The notes under the pieces were generated by a model, which saw only the letters and a program-made list of their open reading frames with translations, did not search any database and was not told the DNA's origin. The translations under genes and the position numbers were made by a program. From positions 8,390,219 to 8,454,218 of the forward strand of contig CM053253.1 of assembly GCA_028583405.1 (NCBI GenBank): a DNA stretch of 64,000 bases, written 5' to 3'. This document shows, one piece after another, positions 1-10,686 of this stretch (the stretch's first letter is position 1; each line of letters starts with the position of its first letter). This stretch comes from Pogonophryne albipinna (Eukaryota > Chordata > Actinopteri > Perciformes > Artedidraconidae).

Positions 1-170
1 GCCCCAGATTGAGGGAGATTATCAGTGGTCTTCCATTTTCTAATAATTGCTCCCACAGTTGATTTCTTCACACCAAGCTGCTTACCTTTTGCCATTTCAG
101 TCTTCCCAGCCTGGTGCAGGTCTACAATTTTGTTTCTGGTGTCCTTTGACAGCTCTTTGGTCTTGGCCAT
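1..170 (-). CDS. Tc1 transposase, N-terminal part (runs off window)
   Basis: The start codon is at 170-168 on the minus strand and the frame stays open for 56 codons to the window edge. The product begins [16 protein letters not shown] and continues into the paired-like helix-turn-helix that binds the terminal repeats (motif [13 protein letters not shown] at about residues 35-47). This is the recognition half of a Tc1 transposase, whose full length is usually about 340 residues; the catalytic DDE part is not in the window. The open frame means this part carries no visible break, but whether the whole gene is intact cannot be judged. Confidence 0.75.
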   Translation of the reverse strand, partial: MAKTKELSKDTRNKIVDLHQAGKTEMAKGKQLGVKKSTVGAIIRKWKTTDNLPQSG

Positions 171-538
171 AGTGGAGTTTGGAGTGTGACTGTTTGAGGT
201 TGTGGACAGGTGTCTTTTATACTGACAACGAGTTCAAACAGGTGCCATTAATACAGTTAACAAGTGGAGGACAGAGGAGGCTCTTAAAGAAGAAGTTACA
301 GGTCTGTGAGAGCCAGAAATCTTGTTTGTTTGTAGGTGACCAAATACTTATTTTACCGAGGAATTTACCAATTAATTAATTAAAAATCCTACAATGTGAT
401 TTCCTGGATTCTTTCTCCCCATTCTGTCTCTCATAGTTGAAGTGTACCTATGATGAAAATTACAGGCCTCTCTCATCTTTTTAAGTGGGAGAACTTGCAC
501 AATTGGTGGCTGACTAAATACTTTTTTGCCCCACTGTA
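1..538 (-). mobile_element. Tc1/mariner-like element, end with transposase start
   Basis: The minus strand reads as the beginning of a fish Tc1-type element: a terminal repeat (ending in ccccactgta, with a TA target at 537-538), about 370 bp of leader, then the transposase start. The rest of the element lies beyond the left window edge. The leader is typical of teleost copies and contains the conserved phrases about tattttgtcagccaccaattg-like sequence and hexamer-rich spacer. Flanking DNA at 539-579 matches the tail of the L1 copy at 20.99-21.03 kb, so this Tc1 probably landed in an L1 remnant. Confidence 0.85.
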
Positions 539-579
539 TGTATACCCACATATACACATACACAGACATGTGTGTACAT
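539..579 (-). repeat. L1 3' tail remnant
   Basis: These 41 bases match the segment at about 20989-21030 (tacccacatatacacat and cagacatgtgtgtacat in common), which is part of the L1-type LINE copy lying antisense there. It is a leftover between the Tc1 end and the following hAT-like element. Confidence 0.45.
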
Positions 580-2374
580 CAGAGGTGGGACCAAGTCATT
601 GTTTTGCAAGTCCGAGTCAAGTCTCAAGTCTTTGTGCTCAAGTCCGAGTCAAGTCTCAAGTCAGGATGGGCAAATTCAAGTCAAGTCCAAGTCCTAAACT
701 TTGACAAAACGAGTCTTAAACAAGTCATTAAGTGATTTTCACAAAATGTAATGTAACCACGCCGCTCCTCCGCTCCCTTCACTGGCTTCCAGTAACTGCT
801 AGAATCCACTTCAAGACACCGGTACTTGTGTACCATGCTGCGAATGGATCTGGCCCTTCCTACATCCAGGACATGGTTAAACCGTACACCCCAGCACGTG
901 CACTCCGCTCTGCATCAGCCAAACGGCTCGCTGCACCCGCACTGCGAGGGGGACCCAAGTTCCCATCAGCAAAAACACGTGGGTTTGCTATCCTGGCTCC
1001 AAAATGGTGGAATGAGCTCCCCATTGAAATCAGGACAGCAGATAGCTTACACACCTTCCGGCGCAGACTGAAAACTCATCTCTTTCGACTCCACCTCGAG
1101 CGATATAATTACTAACAAAGCACTTATATACTAATAAAGGACTGGCTTATCTAAAGCCAGTTGAGTAGCACTTGAAATGTTTTAGCTCTATGAAACCTGA
1201 TGTACTTATATGATTCTGTTTTCTTCAAGGTTATATCTTACTGGTCGAATGCACTTACTGTAAGTCGCTTTGGATAAAAGCGTCAGCTAAATGCAATGTA
1301 ATGTAATGTAATGACATTGATCAACAGAATAATACTTAATAATCAAACCGCTCTTTATTAGTCACATTCATAATTTAATAATCAATTTTCTCTCTGCTGG
1401 TAAAGTAACACGTTTGATTTTATTTTAAGAAAGATCAGTAAGGTAAGGCTCCCGTGACGGTTTGATTCAGAAGGAGTTTAATGTATAAGATCCCTGATGT
1501 TAAGGTGACCAGAATGTGTATTTCCACTGTGTACAACATGTTATAAGGGACCCACAATCTATCTTTATGCAGGGATAATGTGCAGCGAGGCGGTCTCTAT
1601 AAAGAACACCTGAATCTAGATCCCTCTGCAGGTGGTACTTTAACTATATTTTGATGCTAATACTTTTCTACTTTTACTTGTAACATTTTGAATGCAGGAC
1701 TTTTTATCGTAACCGAGTATTCCTACACTCTGGTACTTTTACTCAAGTACAAGATCTGAACTTCTCCCACCTCTGACAATATATCCTGAGTGGTTACCAA
1801 AAAAAAAAAAACCCTACTCTGAAGGTTATTTTCATTTTACAAATCCTGCACTCAGCTTTGCTTTCTCCAATATCACTGAAAAGCAGCCAGATGCTGCTTC
1901 TTTTTTCGGTTTTCGTTCATTTCTTGACTTTTTCCGACGCTCTAGCATTTAAATCTGTCTCCCCGTGCAGCTGGCCTGTACCACTACACCTGCTGTGCCC
2001 CCCACCCTTCTTTCACATAATGGTATGATCCTAGTGTGTCCTCGCATATGATTGGCCGCATGGTGGCCCAGCTAAATAAAGACCCGCCCCTGCCTGCAAG
2101 GAATCTCAGCAAGAGTAGGAGCGGCTGGAGATTCTGCTCTCCCCGACGGGAGGCTGCTCTTCTAACGGCAGCTCGCGATCGGCGTGTTGGAGACCTCTGA
2201 ATTAAATTATCAAGTCACCTCAAGTCAGAAGGCTCAAGTCCAAGTCAAGTCCCAAGTCATTGGTGTTCAAGTCCAAGTCGAGTCGCAAGTCTTTTGTGAT
2301 TTTGTCAAGTCGAGTCTCAAGTCATCAAATTGGTGACTCGAGTCCAAGTCATGTGACTCGAGTTCACACCTCTG
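580..2374. mobile_element. hAT-like non-autonomous element rich in 'caagtc' motifs
   Basis: The two ends are inverted: cagaggtgggaccaagtc at the left and gactcgagttcacacctctg at the right. Both ends carry many copies of aagtc/gagtc (590-725 and 2210-2360), a hallmark of a common teleost hAT-type repeat. There is no transposase. The flanking 8-mers (gtgtacat at 572-579 and caaagtgt at 2375-2382) do not match, so the usual 8-bp duplication is missing; later insertion of the foldback element at 2375 may have disturbed the right flank. An L2 fragment is inserted at about 755-1313. Confidence 0.65.
750..1313 (+). pseudogene. L2-type LINE 3' fragment (end of reverse transcriptase ORF plus 3' tail)
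   Basis: The frame ending at 1115 encodes the C-terminal end of an L2-clade LINE polyprotein, with the motifs LHWLPVTARIHFK, NGSGPSYIQDMV and ILAPKWWNELPIEIR. It is followed by a 3' untranslated tail with the stem-loop aagtcgctttggataaaagc and an (atgta)n end at 1297-1313. The copy is 5'-truncated, as expected for target-primed insertion. It is nearly identical in protein to the longer antisense copy at 29122-30185, which suggests that the family has been active fairly recently. It sits inside the hAT-like element. Confidence 0.85.
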
Positions 2375-2507
2375 CAAAGTGTGAAACACTTCAACAAAGC
2401 TTGAGAAGAAATGTACATTTTATAAAACAAATGTACAATTTATAAAAACAAAATTACATTAGCGAAACACTTTTACAAGAACTGAGACAAATGTACAAGT
2501 CTCGAAA

Positions 2508-3024
2508 CATTTTAACATGTCCCGAAACACTTCAACATTTGCCGAAACACTTTAACATTTCTCGAAACACTTTAACATTTCCCGAAACACTTCAACATTT
2601 GCCGAAACACTTTAACATTTGCCGAAACACTTTAACATTTCTCAAAACACTTCAACATTTCCCGAAACACTTCGACATTTGCCGAAACATTATAACATTT
2701 GCCGAAACACTTTAACATATGCCGAAACACTTTAACATTTCCCGAAACACTTTAACATTTCTCAAAACACTTTAACATTTCCCGAAACACTTTAACATTT
2801 GCCGAAACACTTCAACACTTACCGAAACACTTTAACATTTCTCAAAACACTTTAACATTTCCCGAAACACTTTAACATTTGCCGAAACACTTTAACATTT
2901 GCCGAAACACGAAACACTTTAACATATGCTGAAACACTTTAACATTTGCCGAAACATTTTAACATTTCTCAAAACATTTTAACATTTGCCGAAACACTTG
3001 AACATTTCCCGAAACACTTTAACA
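2508..3024. repeat. 20-bp tandem repeat array
   Basis: About 26 head-to-tail units of roughly 20 bp follow the pattern ccgaaacactttaacattt, with small changes (gccg/cccg/ctcaa, ctttaac/cttcaac). One irregular junction occurs near 2910 where gaaacac is doubled. A single reverse-complement unit is found at about 4025-4045. Confidence 0.95.
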
Positions 3025-3297
3025 AACTAGAGAATCAAACCGGAAAGGGAATGTCCATCATACCAGAAATGACTTGCAAGTGATTGACACACACTTAAGT
3101 TTGTTTTGGCGGATAGACCGCCGTATACCTATGGACGGTACAAGTGTGTTTATGGTCGTTAAACATGTTTTGTCCGTTCTCTCACCTGGGCCAAGTGACA
3201 CGGTTTTGCTCATCATGATATACTTTCCCTGTTCACCTTCACTGTGTTTACCTTCAGTAGAACAGCTAAAGAGCGACTGCAGGCTGCTTCGTTTTAA

Positions 3298-3427
<130 letters not shown>

Positions 3428-3807
3428 CAAACTGCCCGATTATTACGCCTTATTATTAGTTTTATGAAGGAAATGTCCAGTCACCAGGGTGTGTGTGTGT
3501 GTGTGTGAGACAATGGCATTTGTTTTCAGAAGACATTATGATAGTGTCGTCCGTTCCGGTATTGCGATCAACTCAGCCGTCTCTCGCGTTCTCTTGGTCA
3601 AATCAGCAGCTCTTCATTTTTGAGTGCCTGACTAATCGCGCCTTTACGGTAATGGCAGAGAAGCGGCACTGACGCTACAAGAGTAAAATAATGCATGTTT
3701 TTTCTGCTTTATTTGCGATTCAAATAATTTGTACCATAAGTTCTTAATAAAACTGACACTGTTGGACTCAGTACTAGTTTGACTGCTACCAACAATAAAA
3801 TGAAGTA

Positions 3808-4010
3808 CTTCTGCTATATTTGATGAGGGATACAATTATTTGTTACCATAAGTTCTACATGAAATTGATACTGTTGGACTCAGTACAAAGTAAAAGTACT
3901 TCATTGTACTTGTGGTAGTAGTCCAAGTAGTACTGAGTCCAACAGTATCAATTACACTACAAACTTATGGCAAAAAATCATTTTATCCCTCATCAAATAT
4001 AGCAGAATAC
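3808..4010. repeat. Inner inverted repeat of the foldback-like element
   Basis: About 80 bp at 3808-3888 (tctgctatatttgatgaggg ... actgttggactcagtac) recurs inverted at 3930-4010, separated by about 40 bp. A diverged direct copy of part of the arm also lies at 3715-3775. The DNA could form a long cruciform. Confidence 0.75.
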
Positions 4011-4320
4011 ATGAATTATAATAAGTGTTTCGGCAAATGTTAAAGTGTTTCGAGACTTGTACATTTGTCTCAGTTCTTGTAAAAGTGTTTCGCTAAAAGT
4101 GTTTTTGTTTTATAAAATGTAATTTAGTTTTTATAAAATGTAATTTTGTTTTATAAAGTGTAAATGTGTCTCTAGCTTTATAAAAGTGTTTTGCATCTTG
4201 TTAAATAGTTTTTTCTTTGGTAAAAAGTGTTTTGCTAATGTAAATTTGTTTCATAAAATGTAAATTTGTTTTATAAAATATAAATTTGTCTCAAGCTTTG
4301 TTAAAGTGTTTCACACTTTG

Positions 4321-6590
4321 TAATCGTCGTTTGCACTTCTCAGCCACCGTACTATGTTCCTTTAACAAAATACTTTCCAGTTATGATTTACATTTTAAAT
4401 CACTGAAAAAAGCATTGGTGACATCACAGTTAATAAGCCGCAAATGATGCAGATGTTACATCAACTGTGTATATTTAATATACAACTTATTTATAATTTA
4501 GACACTCCTGAATTAGGTTGTGAATTATGGTAATGTGGAGACAGACGTTGTTGCAATGCCTCTTTACTCTCCAATCAGAACTGTGTGTTTATTATATCAT
4601 TTTTACAAAAGAGATTGGGCCTTTAATGAAAGCGCCCTCATCAGGCAGGTGTGAGTGAATCCCCCGAGTCCTCCTGGGAGTTGCAGTTCTCTCCCTTCAG
4701 CTTCACCTGAACTCACACTCTGTCTCTGTTTCGCTCTCAGGCTGCACATTCCTGACAAATGAGGGTCATTATAAGTTTGAGAGCGTGGGGAGCTCATTAG
4801 AGGTCTCAGATCAGTGCTGCCACTGCTGTGATACACTTTAGTGAATACACAGACTCTGAGCTGCAGAGCGACTCCCAAAACATCTGCACCAGCACTGTTT
4901 CTAAAGTAAGGATTTTTACTTCCTGAATTTCTTGGTAATTGAAAAGTAGCAGGATTGATTCGCCAGCAGTGACGTTTCTGTGATCACATGAGCAGACTGA
5001 AGAGCCTGGAGCTTTCATTTTCAACATCTGTCAGAGGATTAGGAGGAAACAGAAGCTCCAACGGTCATTAATTGCTGATATATTTATGATCCACGTCACA
5101 TATTCAGTTTCGGCGGCAGTTGTTCCTGTTTGTCTAGAAGTCTTCTCATCAGGGCTCTATAAATAAAGAACTACGGCAGATATGTAATATTTAATGCAGC
5201 CGAACTGTGTATTACAATGCCTTTATGTGACGACTTCCAAAGAGAAAAGCAAGAACACTCGGAATAAAGTATTATTTGATTTCTTTTTAAATGTTTTCGT
5301 ATTTCACATCAACAGGAAGTCCGGTTAACTAAAATGTCCGTGCGGAACAATACCCCAACCCATAGATCCGTGGGTGAATAATGTCAATCACCACATTACA
5401 CACATCCCTTCACATTTAAATTTACATTAAAGTATTTTGTGAGGCCTTCTAAGATGTTTTTAAATATAATTAGGGTTGCAGTTGAAGAGTTTGTAAATTA
5501 TTGCGTTGCCTGGCACGTCCATTAATAAAGATACAGTTTTCAGTATTCTGAGCCCCTACTCTCCCCATAACTGATGGCAACAAAAGTCCTACATTATTCA
5601 ATTAAAATAAAGAAGTAAAAACAATAAGTGTGGCTCGATATTGAGTAAAGAAAAGGTTGATAAACGATGTGAGAATGGATCTTCAGGTAGCATTCGCTCG
5701 CGATCTCAAGTCGTCTACATACAACATACGTTTAGGGAGCTATATAGAAGCCTATGGACATCCCGGATAGTTGAAAATGTACGCTAAGGGCCGACCCCCC
5801 TTGCGTTGGAAAAAGCCGACATGGCCGCCCCCCTTGCGTTGGAAAAAGCCGACACAGCCGCCCCCCTCTTGCGTTGGAAAAAGCCGACACGGCCGCCCCC
5901 TCTTGCGTTGGAAAAAGCCGACACAGGGGACCTTGACATAACGTCAACATAGGCCGACCTGGGAGTGAGGATGTGTTGTGAATTTCCCTAAGGGTTTCAA
6001 AAACGTTTCTTACCTTGGGAGGTTTTTGAATTTTTTCAAATGTGTTTTACCTGCGGACAGTTCAGCCTTCATGAATCCAGAATGTTCTACTGTCCACAAA
6101 TATAAACATGAATGCTCAAAAAGTATTGCATGGTGTTCATGATGATGTAGTATGATATGTAATTTTTTTGGCCACAACTGACGTTAAATTGACAGAACCT
6201 TTTTCTGAATATTGGAATGACTGGACATGGTCCTTCAGTATAGTCAGAGCCTCCTTAGCAATGTTCTACTATTTTAAAAGACAACAGACGTTATTGTCGA
6301 AATTGATCAATAAGAATAAAGTATTGAACTAAGCTGTGAAATAAGGAGACTGTAATGTCTCTCATAGTAGTGAGTGGAAATGAACAATATTTCCCAATTA
6401 CTTTGAAGGTTCTCAAATAATGAGAAAATGATCAAATAACAGGACCATCACCGCTTTATGAAAAATGTAGAAAACAAGAAATAAAAAAACATTGAGCTTT
6501 CAGTTATGCTTTAATTGATTGGATTGCTGGTCAGCTTTAGCATCGTAGTACAGAGAGAGAAATACATGTTCCGGACAGACTGGTGTTAAA
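4321..6590. other. No gene seen; unique sequence with one minisatellite
   Basis: No convincing exon, RNA gene or transposon is visible here apart from the short tandem repeat at 5793-5932. Open frames are short and carry no recognised motif. Confidence 0.5.
5793..5932. repeat. 33-35 bp minisatellite, four units
   Basis: Four GC-rich units share the core cttgcgttggaaaaagccga followed by a C-rich stretch (cccccc). Units differ by a few bases and by two-base length changes. The base composition contrasts with the AT-rich surroundings. Confidence 0.85.
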
Positions 6591-6619
6591 CCGAAATATT
6601 GCTTAGCAGGGTGAATCAG

Positions 6620-6625
6620 TTTATT
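6620..6625 (-). promoter_or_regulatory. Polyadenylation signal of the lectin gene
   Basis: AATAAA on the minus strand, about 95 bp past the stop codon, gives a short 3' untranslated region as is usual for this family. Cleavage would fall near 6595-6605. Confidence 0.6.
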
Positions 6626-6717
6626 GATTAAATATTAAAGTGAATCAGAAGTGTCGATAAATCTTGAAAACAGTGATGTCATCGAGGCCTGACATCCTGA
6701 CTGAAGATGTGACATCA

Positions 6718-8271
6718 TTATTCCAGGGAGGAGGAACAGACAAAAGTTCGCCTGAGGCGACAATCTGCGTCGTTGACATAGTTTCTACCTGTAGACAAAG
6801 ACAACACAAAACGTAATAGATTTATATGATGAATATAATAAAACTCAAGCAAAGATATATTGTAACGTCATGTTTTTAGTAAGCACTTTAAAAGGAATGA
6901 TTAGCTTTATTTTATAATTCTCCTTAAAATATTTTACGATGAATACATCGGACAACACATTTTTTACCTGCATAGTTAATCTCCATACAGTGTTCCTTTC
7001 CTCCATGGTTGTTTGGCTGCCCGCTGCCCCAGCTTCCAAAGCTAAACTTAGAGCCATCGCTCCACAGCCACACTCCCTCCTGAGAGAAAAAACATTAAAA
7101 GTAATTTTCTGACTGATGTCTTCCTCTCAGGCTGAATAAACCATGTATGTAGCCTGAGATGCAAAACCCAGGGCAAAATAGCTCTCATTTTGGTTTTGGT
7201 GCATGTGAACAGTAAGAACCATTCTTTCAGAGACTGTAATAAATCGACCCGTTTTATTAAAAAGTCCAAAGGAATTAAACGGTAAGGGACATGCCCCCAC
7301 CTTATTATCAGCAGTCTGCCTGAAGTTTTGAGATTAAAAAAGGTGGCTTATTGTCGGTTTCCCAAGCTTTATGTTGTAAAAGTATTTCTTATAATGGAGC
7401 TTACAGGCACAATTAAGTAAATCATCTCAGGGTGGTAGTCAAATGTTCACAAAGCCATTTCAAGCCATTGTTTATTTAAATATACAGACCAGCAGAGATT
7501 GGAGTAAAATAACATTGTTGCAGTGCTTATATGTTTGATACAACAACATAATACATAAATCACTCACACGAACAGCATCATGGCCTCCAACCCAAACTTG
7601 TAGATCTCTCTTTGTAGCTGTTCTCACGAACTGTCGGAGTTGGTTGTACTCGTGGGTCGATTGGATAGAAGCCAGATTCCCTCCGACGGCAATGCAATGT
7701 CTCTATGGTGGGGAAACAAAGTCAGTCATTTTTGAGAATATGCCAAACATCAAGTGTGCCAGATACTGCAATATTGTTGTCATTTTGAGCACCTCAGCAC
7801 TAGCCCAGTCATATGCATAAGGCCTGTAGATGAAACAGCGAGAGCCATGCTTAGTCCAACCAGGGGGGCAGCTCTCACAATCTGGAATTGTCATGAAATT
7901 AATACTTAATTAATTGAGGGAGCAACAGAAGCAATGAATGCAGTATACAGATGCTGTCCAATAGGATGCCATCTTAATTTGGCTGCAGTCAAAAATTGTT
8001 GGATGCTGTATTTTGACTCTATTATTAAAATAACAACCAACCTTTTTCCTCAGCTTTTGCCTGTGGATGTAAAGAACACATTATTAGGAATGACCAGGTT
8101 ATGATTCATAATTGAGCCATTGAACAATGATCGTAATAAATATAGTCTATTATTTTGTATTAATTACCGTATTTTCTTTAGCTCCGCATAACAAACATTA
8201 CTTACCTCTGCCTCCATCCACAGTCCACTGGTCAAACAGAGGAGCACGATGCAGTAGACAACAGATGCCAT
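6718..8271 (-). CDS. Secreted C-type lectin (ladderlectin / type II antifreeze-like)
   Basis: Six coding exons splice in frame on the minus strand: 8271-8206, 8060-8042, 7881-7793, 7702-7568, 7079-6968 and 6788-6718; all introns are GT-AG and a non-coding first exon lies near 8485-8535. The product is 163 residues. Residues 1-22 (MASVVYCIVLLCLTSGLW...) are a signal peptide, 23-29 an acidic linker, and 33-158 a complete long-form C-type lectin domain: CPPGWTKHGSRC (33-44), HC (60-61), WVGGHD (95-100), EGVWLWSDGS (104-113), QPN (124-126), EHC (132-134), VND (145-147), C150 and C158. Such proteins are secreted into plasma or mucus and bind sugars, microbes or ice. QPN lies between mannose-type EPN and galactose-type QPD, and the usual W of WND is V, so ligand specificity is uncertain. 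For the 7568 donor, gtgagtg was preferred to an overlapping gtgtgag because it keeps the frame. Confidence 0.92.
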
Positions 8272-8484
8272 CTGTGTAAGAATCAGACATTTTAAATGTT
8301 ATATTTTACAATAACTTACAGTACCTTGAGTAAATTTAACTTTTTTTACCAGAGTTCCCCTTGCAGCGGTCACAACTTCATAAAGTTGAATTTAATTTGT
8401 ATCCTTAATTCATTGTATACAAGGTGTAGAGTCTAGCTTTTACAGTTTTCATTCTTAAAACAAACTAAAGAACTAAACCCTTAC

Positions 8485-8572
8485 CTTGCTGTGATGATCA
8501 GATGAAGTAGTACTTGCAGCTGCAGCAGATGAGTCGTGATAGTCATGGAAGGGTTAGGGTTCTTTATATACC
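8485..8572 (-). promoter_or_regulatory. Promoter and non-coding first exon of the lectin gene
   Basis: On the minus strand a TATA box (tatataaag, 8570-8562) stands about 30 bp before a probable start near 8535. A 5' untranslated exon follows and ends at 8485 with the donor agcaag|gtaagg. The next exon starts exactly at the ATG (cttacacag|ATGG). Non-coding first exons are usual for this lectin family. Confidence 0.65.
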
Positions 8573-8955
8573 TTGTCTAGACGGTATACACTTACACTTG
8601 ATTGTCATAAGACATAACAAATTACATATTGACACATCCTTGATTAAATATTAGACTGTTTGATAAGAAATGTTAGTTCATTTTTTGGACCAGGTTATTT
8701 GTTTTGCTGTAGCTACAGTAAATTAAACGGTGCAAGGCAAGGCTATTATTTAGATAGCTTGTTTCAACACAGACAAAAACACGAGGAGCATTAAGATAAA
8801 CTGCAGCAGAAACACATTATAAAATGACATTTAAATATATTTAGAAACAGTCATGAAAGAGCCAAGTGATTAAAATAAAAATATAACCAGCTTGAATAAA
8901 ATAATAAAACTATACAATCCAAAAATAACAATTGAGTTTAAGATATGAATAGGTT
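8573..8955. other. No feature seen upstream of the lectin promoter
   Basis: AT-rich sequence with no recognised element; it may carry distal regulatory sites for the lectin gene, but none can be named from sequence alone. Confidence 0.4.
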
Positions 8956-9718
8956 ATTTCATGATAAGCAGCGGCAAAAAATAATAGTCTTCAGTCTGGA
9001 TTTTAAAAGAAGTGAGAGTTTCAGATGACCTTATTTACAAAGCACATTTAAAAACAACCCACGCTAACCAAAGTGCTTTACAGAACAGAGCAGGTAGCCA
9101 ACACAACCTTTCATAAAATATATAATTAAAAGAAACACTGGTGTAAACATTAATACACACAGCTCATATAAACAAGTACATAGGCAAAGGCACTATCAGC
9201 CAAATAGGGAGTCAAACGCTAGGGAATACAAGTATTTTTTTTCCTGGATTTAAAGCAGTCAATGGAGGGGTCCAATCTGATAGGGAGGGGGATGCTGCTC
9301 ACAGTTTTGGGGCTGCAAAAGAAAAGGCACGGTCGCCCCTAGTTTACGTTTGGTGCGTGGGACAACCTGGAGCCCCATGTTAGCCGACCTGAGGAACCTG
9401 GAGCTAGAATACGGGATTAAGAGGTCTACAACATAGAAATGGCCCTGCCCATTTAAGGCTTCATACAAAAACCGGAGAAGTTTAAAATCAATCCTGAAGC
9501 ACACTGGCAGCCAGTGGAGAGAGGCCAGAATGGGGGTGATATCAAACTGTTTGTCAAACTTAAAGGCAGATTCAAATGTCACAAAGGTTTTTGACATGGG
9601 GTTTGAAAAGGGGCAGACATGTTGCCAAGACTGTGGGTAAATGCTTTGAATGAGTCAAGGGGGCCGAAAAGGACGACTTGCTTTCATTTAGCTGCAAGTA
9701 GTTTTGTGCCATCCATCC

Positions 9719-10686
9719 TGTTAGGGAAATAATTGTCCTAGACTCCTAGATATGACGTGCATGACCAACCCTGACGTCTGTTATCTCCTTAAAGCCCCTG
9801 TCACACTGTCCCGAAGTTGACACCCGATGGACACACGAATATGGAATTGTGAATTTTGCACGAAGATGGCGCCGAACCACACACGAAGGCAACATTTACA
9901 TTACATTTAAGACATACAACTGCAACGAAAGTAACAAAAACAATTATGTTACAGTACTATGATACTGTACTGATATTTTCAGACTTTGTTCTTTACTTTC
10001 TCCGTCTTTATATGTAGAAGATATTACGTTTTCTCCGTCATGTTGTTGTTTCCATAGCAACAACAACTTCCTGTCAACTCGCCTTCAAAATAACATGTTA
10101 TATCCTTTTCAGTTTCACAGAACACAAATTGGGTTATTTACATAATATGTTTACATGATTTTGTTGTGCAATCAAACAACCAGATGGACACACGATAAAG
10201 GAAATGTTCAAATTCGGCTCTGATCGTAGCAACATCGGGCCATTCATGAGGGCATCTTAAGCCTTCGTATGACCGCCGGTGGAGTTTCTCAGGCTCCGGC
10301 TGAAACTTCGTGAACGGTGGCAAAATCTTTGGCATGCCAAAAAATAGCCGAAGGACCTTGCGAAGGTTCATTTTCGTGTTGAATTCGTCTGTCAATTTTG
10401 CCCTTCGTAAGGCCATCGTTAGGGCATCTTGTTATCATCGGTGCCATCGGGCATTCACCCCGATCAGAGTGAGGGCGAATGCACCGATGATAACACGAAG
10501 ATGACATGACTTGACAAGATGCCCTCACGAGTGCCTTACGAAGTTGCCGCTCACGAAGTTGCTGCCGGAGCCTGAGAAACTCCTAAATAAACCATCAGTG
10601 TTTGACATCAAAGCTCCTACTCTTCCTGTGTCTCCTTCATGAGTCGGTGACTCCCACTGCATTGCTACACAGAAGTTTCCCCCACA
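9719..10686 (+). mobile_element. Solo LTR with internal MITE, inserted in the LINE
   Basis: The segment begins tgttagggaaataatt and ends ttcccccacaca, bounded by an exact 5-bp duplication catcc (9714-9718 and 10687-10691). It has a polyadenylation signal AATAAA at 10586-10591, about 95 bp before its end, as in an LTR read on the plus strand. Without the internal insertion (about 9786-10583) it would be only about 180 bp. No internal retroelement genes remain, so this is a solo LTR or a small TRIM-like element. Confidence 0.65.
9786..10583. mobile_element. MITE-like insertion(s) with internal inverted repeats
   Basis: The block starts cccctgtcacactgtcccga, a typical MITE end, and contains a 20-bp perfect inverted repeat (ggagtttctcaggctccggc at 10272-10291 and its complement at 10564-10583). 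A further inverted pair gttatcatcggtgc / gcaccgatgataac lies near 10430 and 10480. Many cttcgt/acgaag motifs face each other. It may be one element nested in another; outer ends are uncertain. Confidence 0.5.

Noticed and set aside
2508..3024. Regular 20-bp spacing reminiscent of a CRISPR array
   Set aside because: There are no unique spacers, the units are contiguous, and the context is a vertebrate genome.
7703..7894. 63-codon frame through lectin exon 4 into intron
   Set aside because: It is the genuine exon read past its donor site; the spliced model explains it better.
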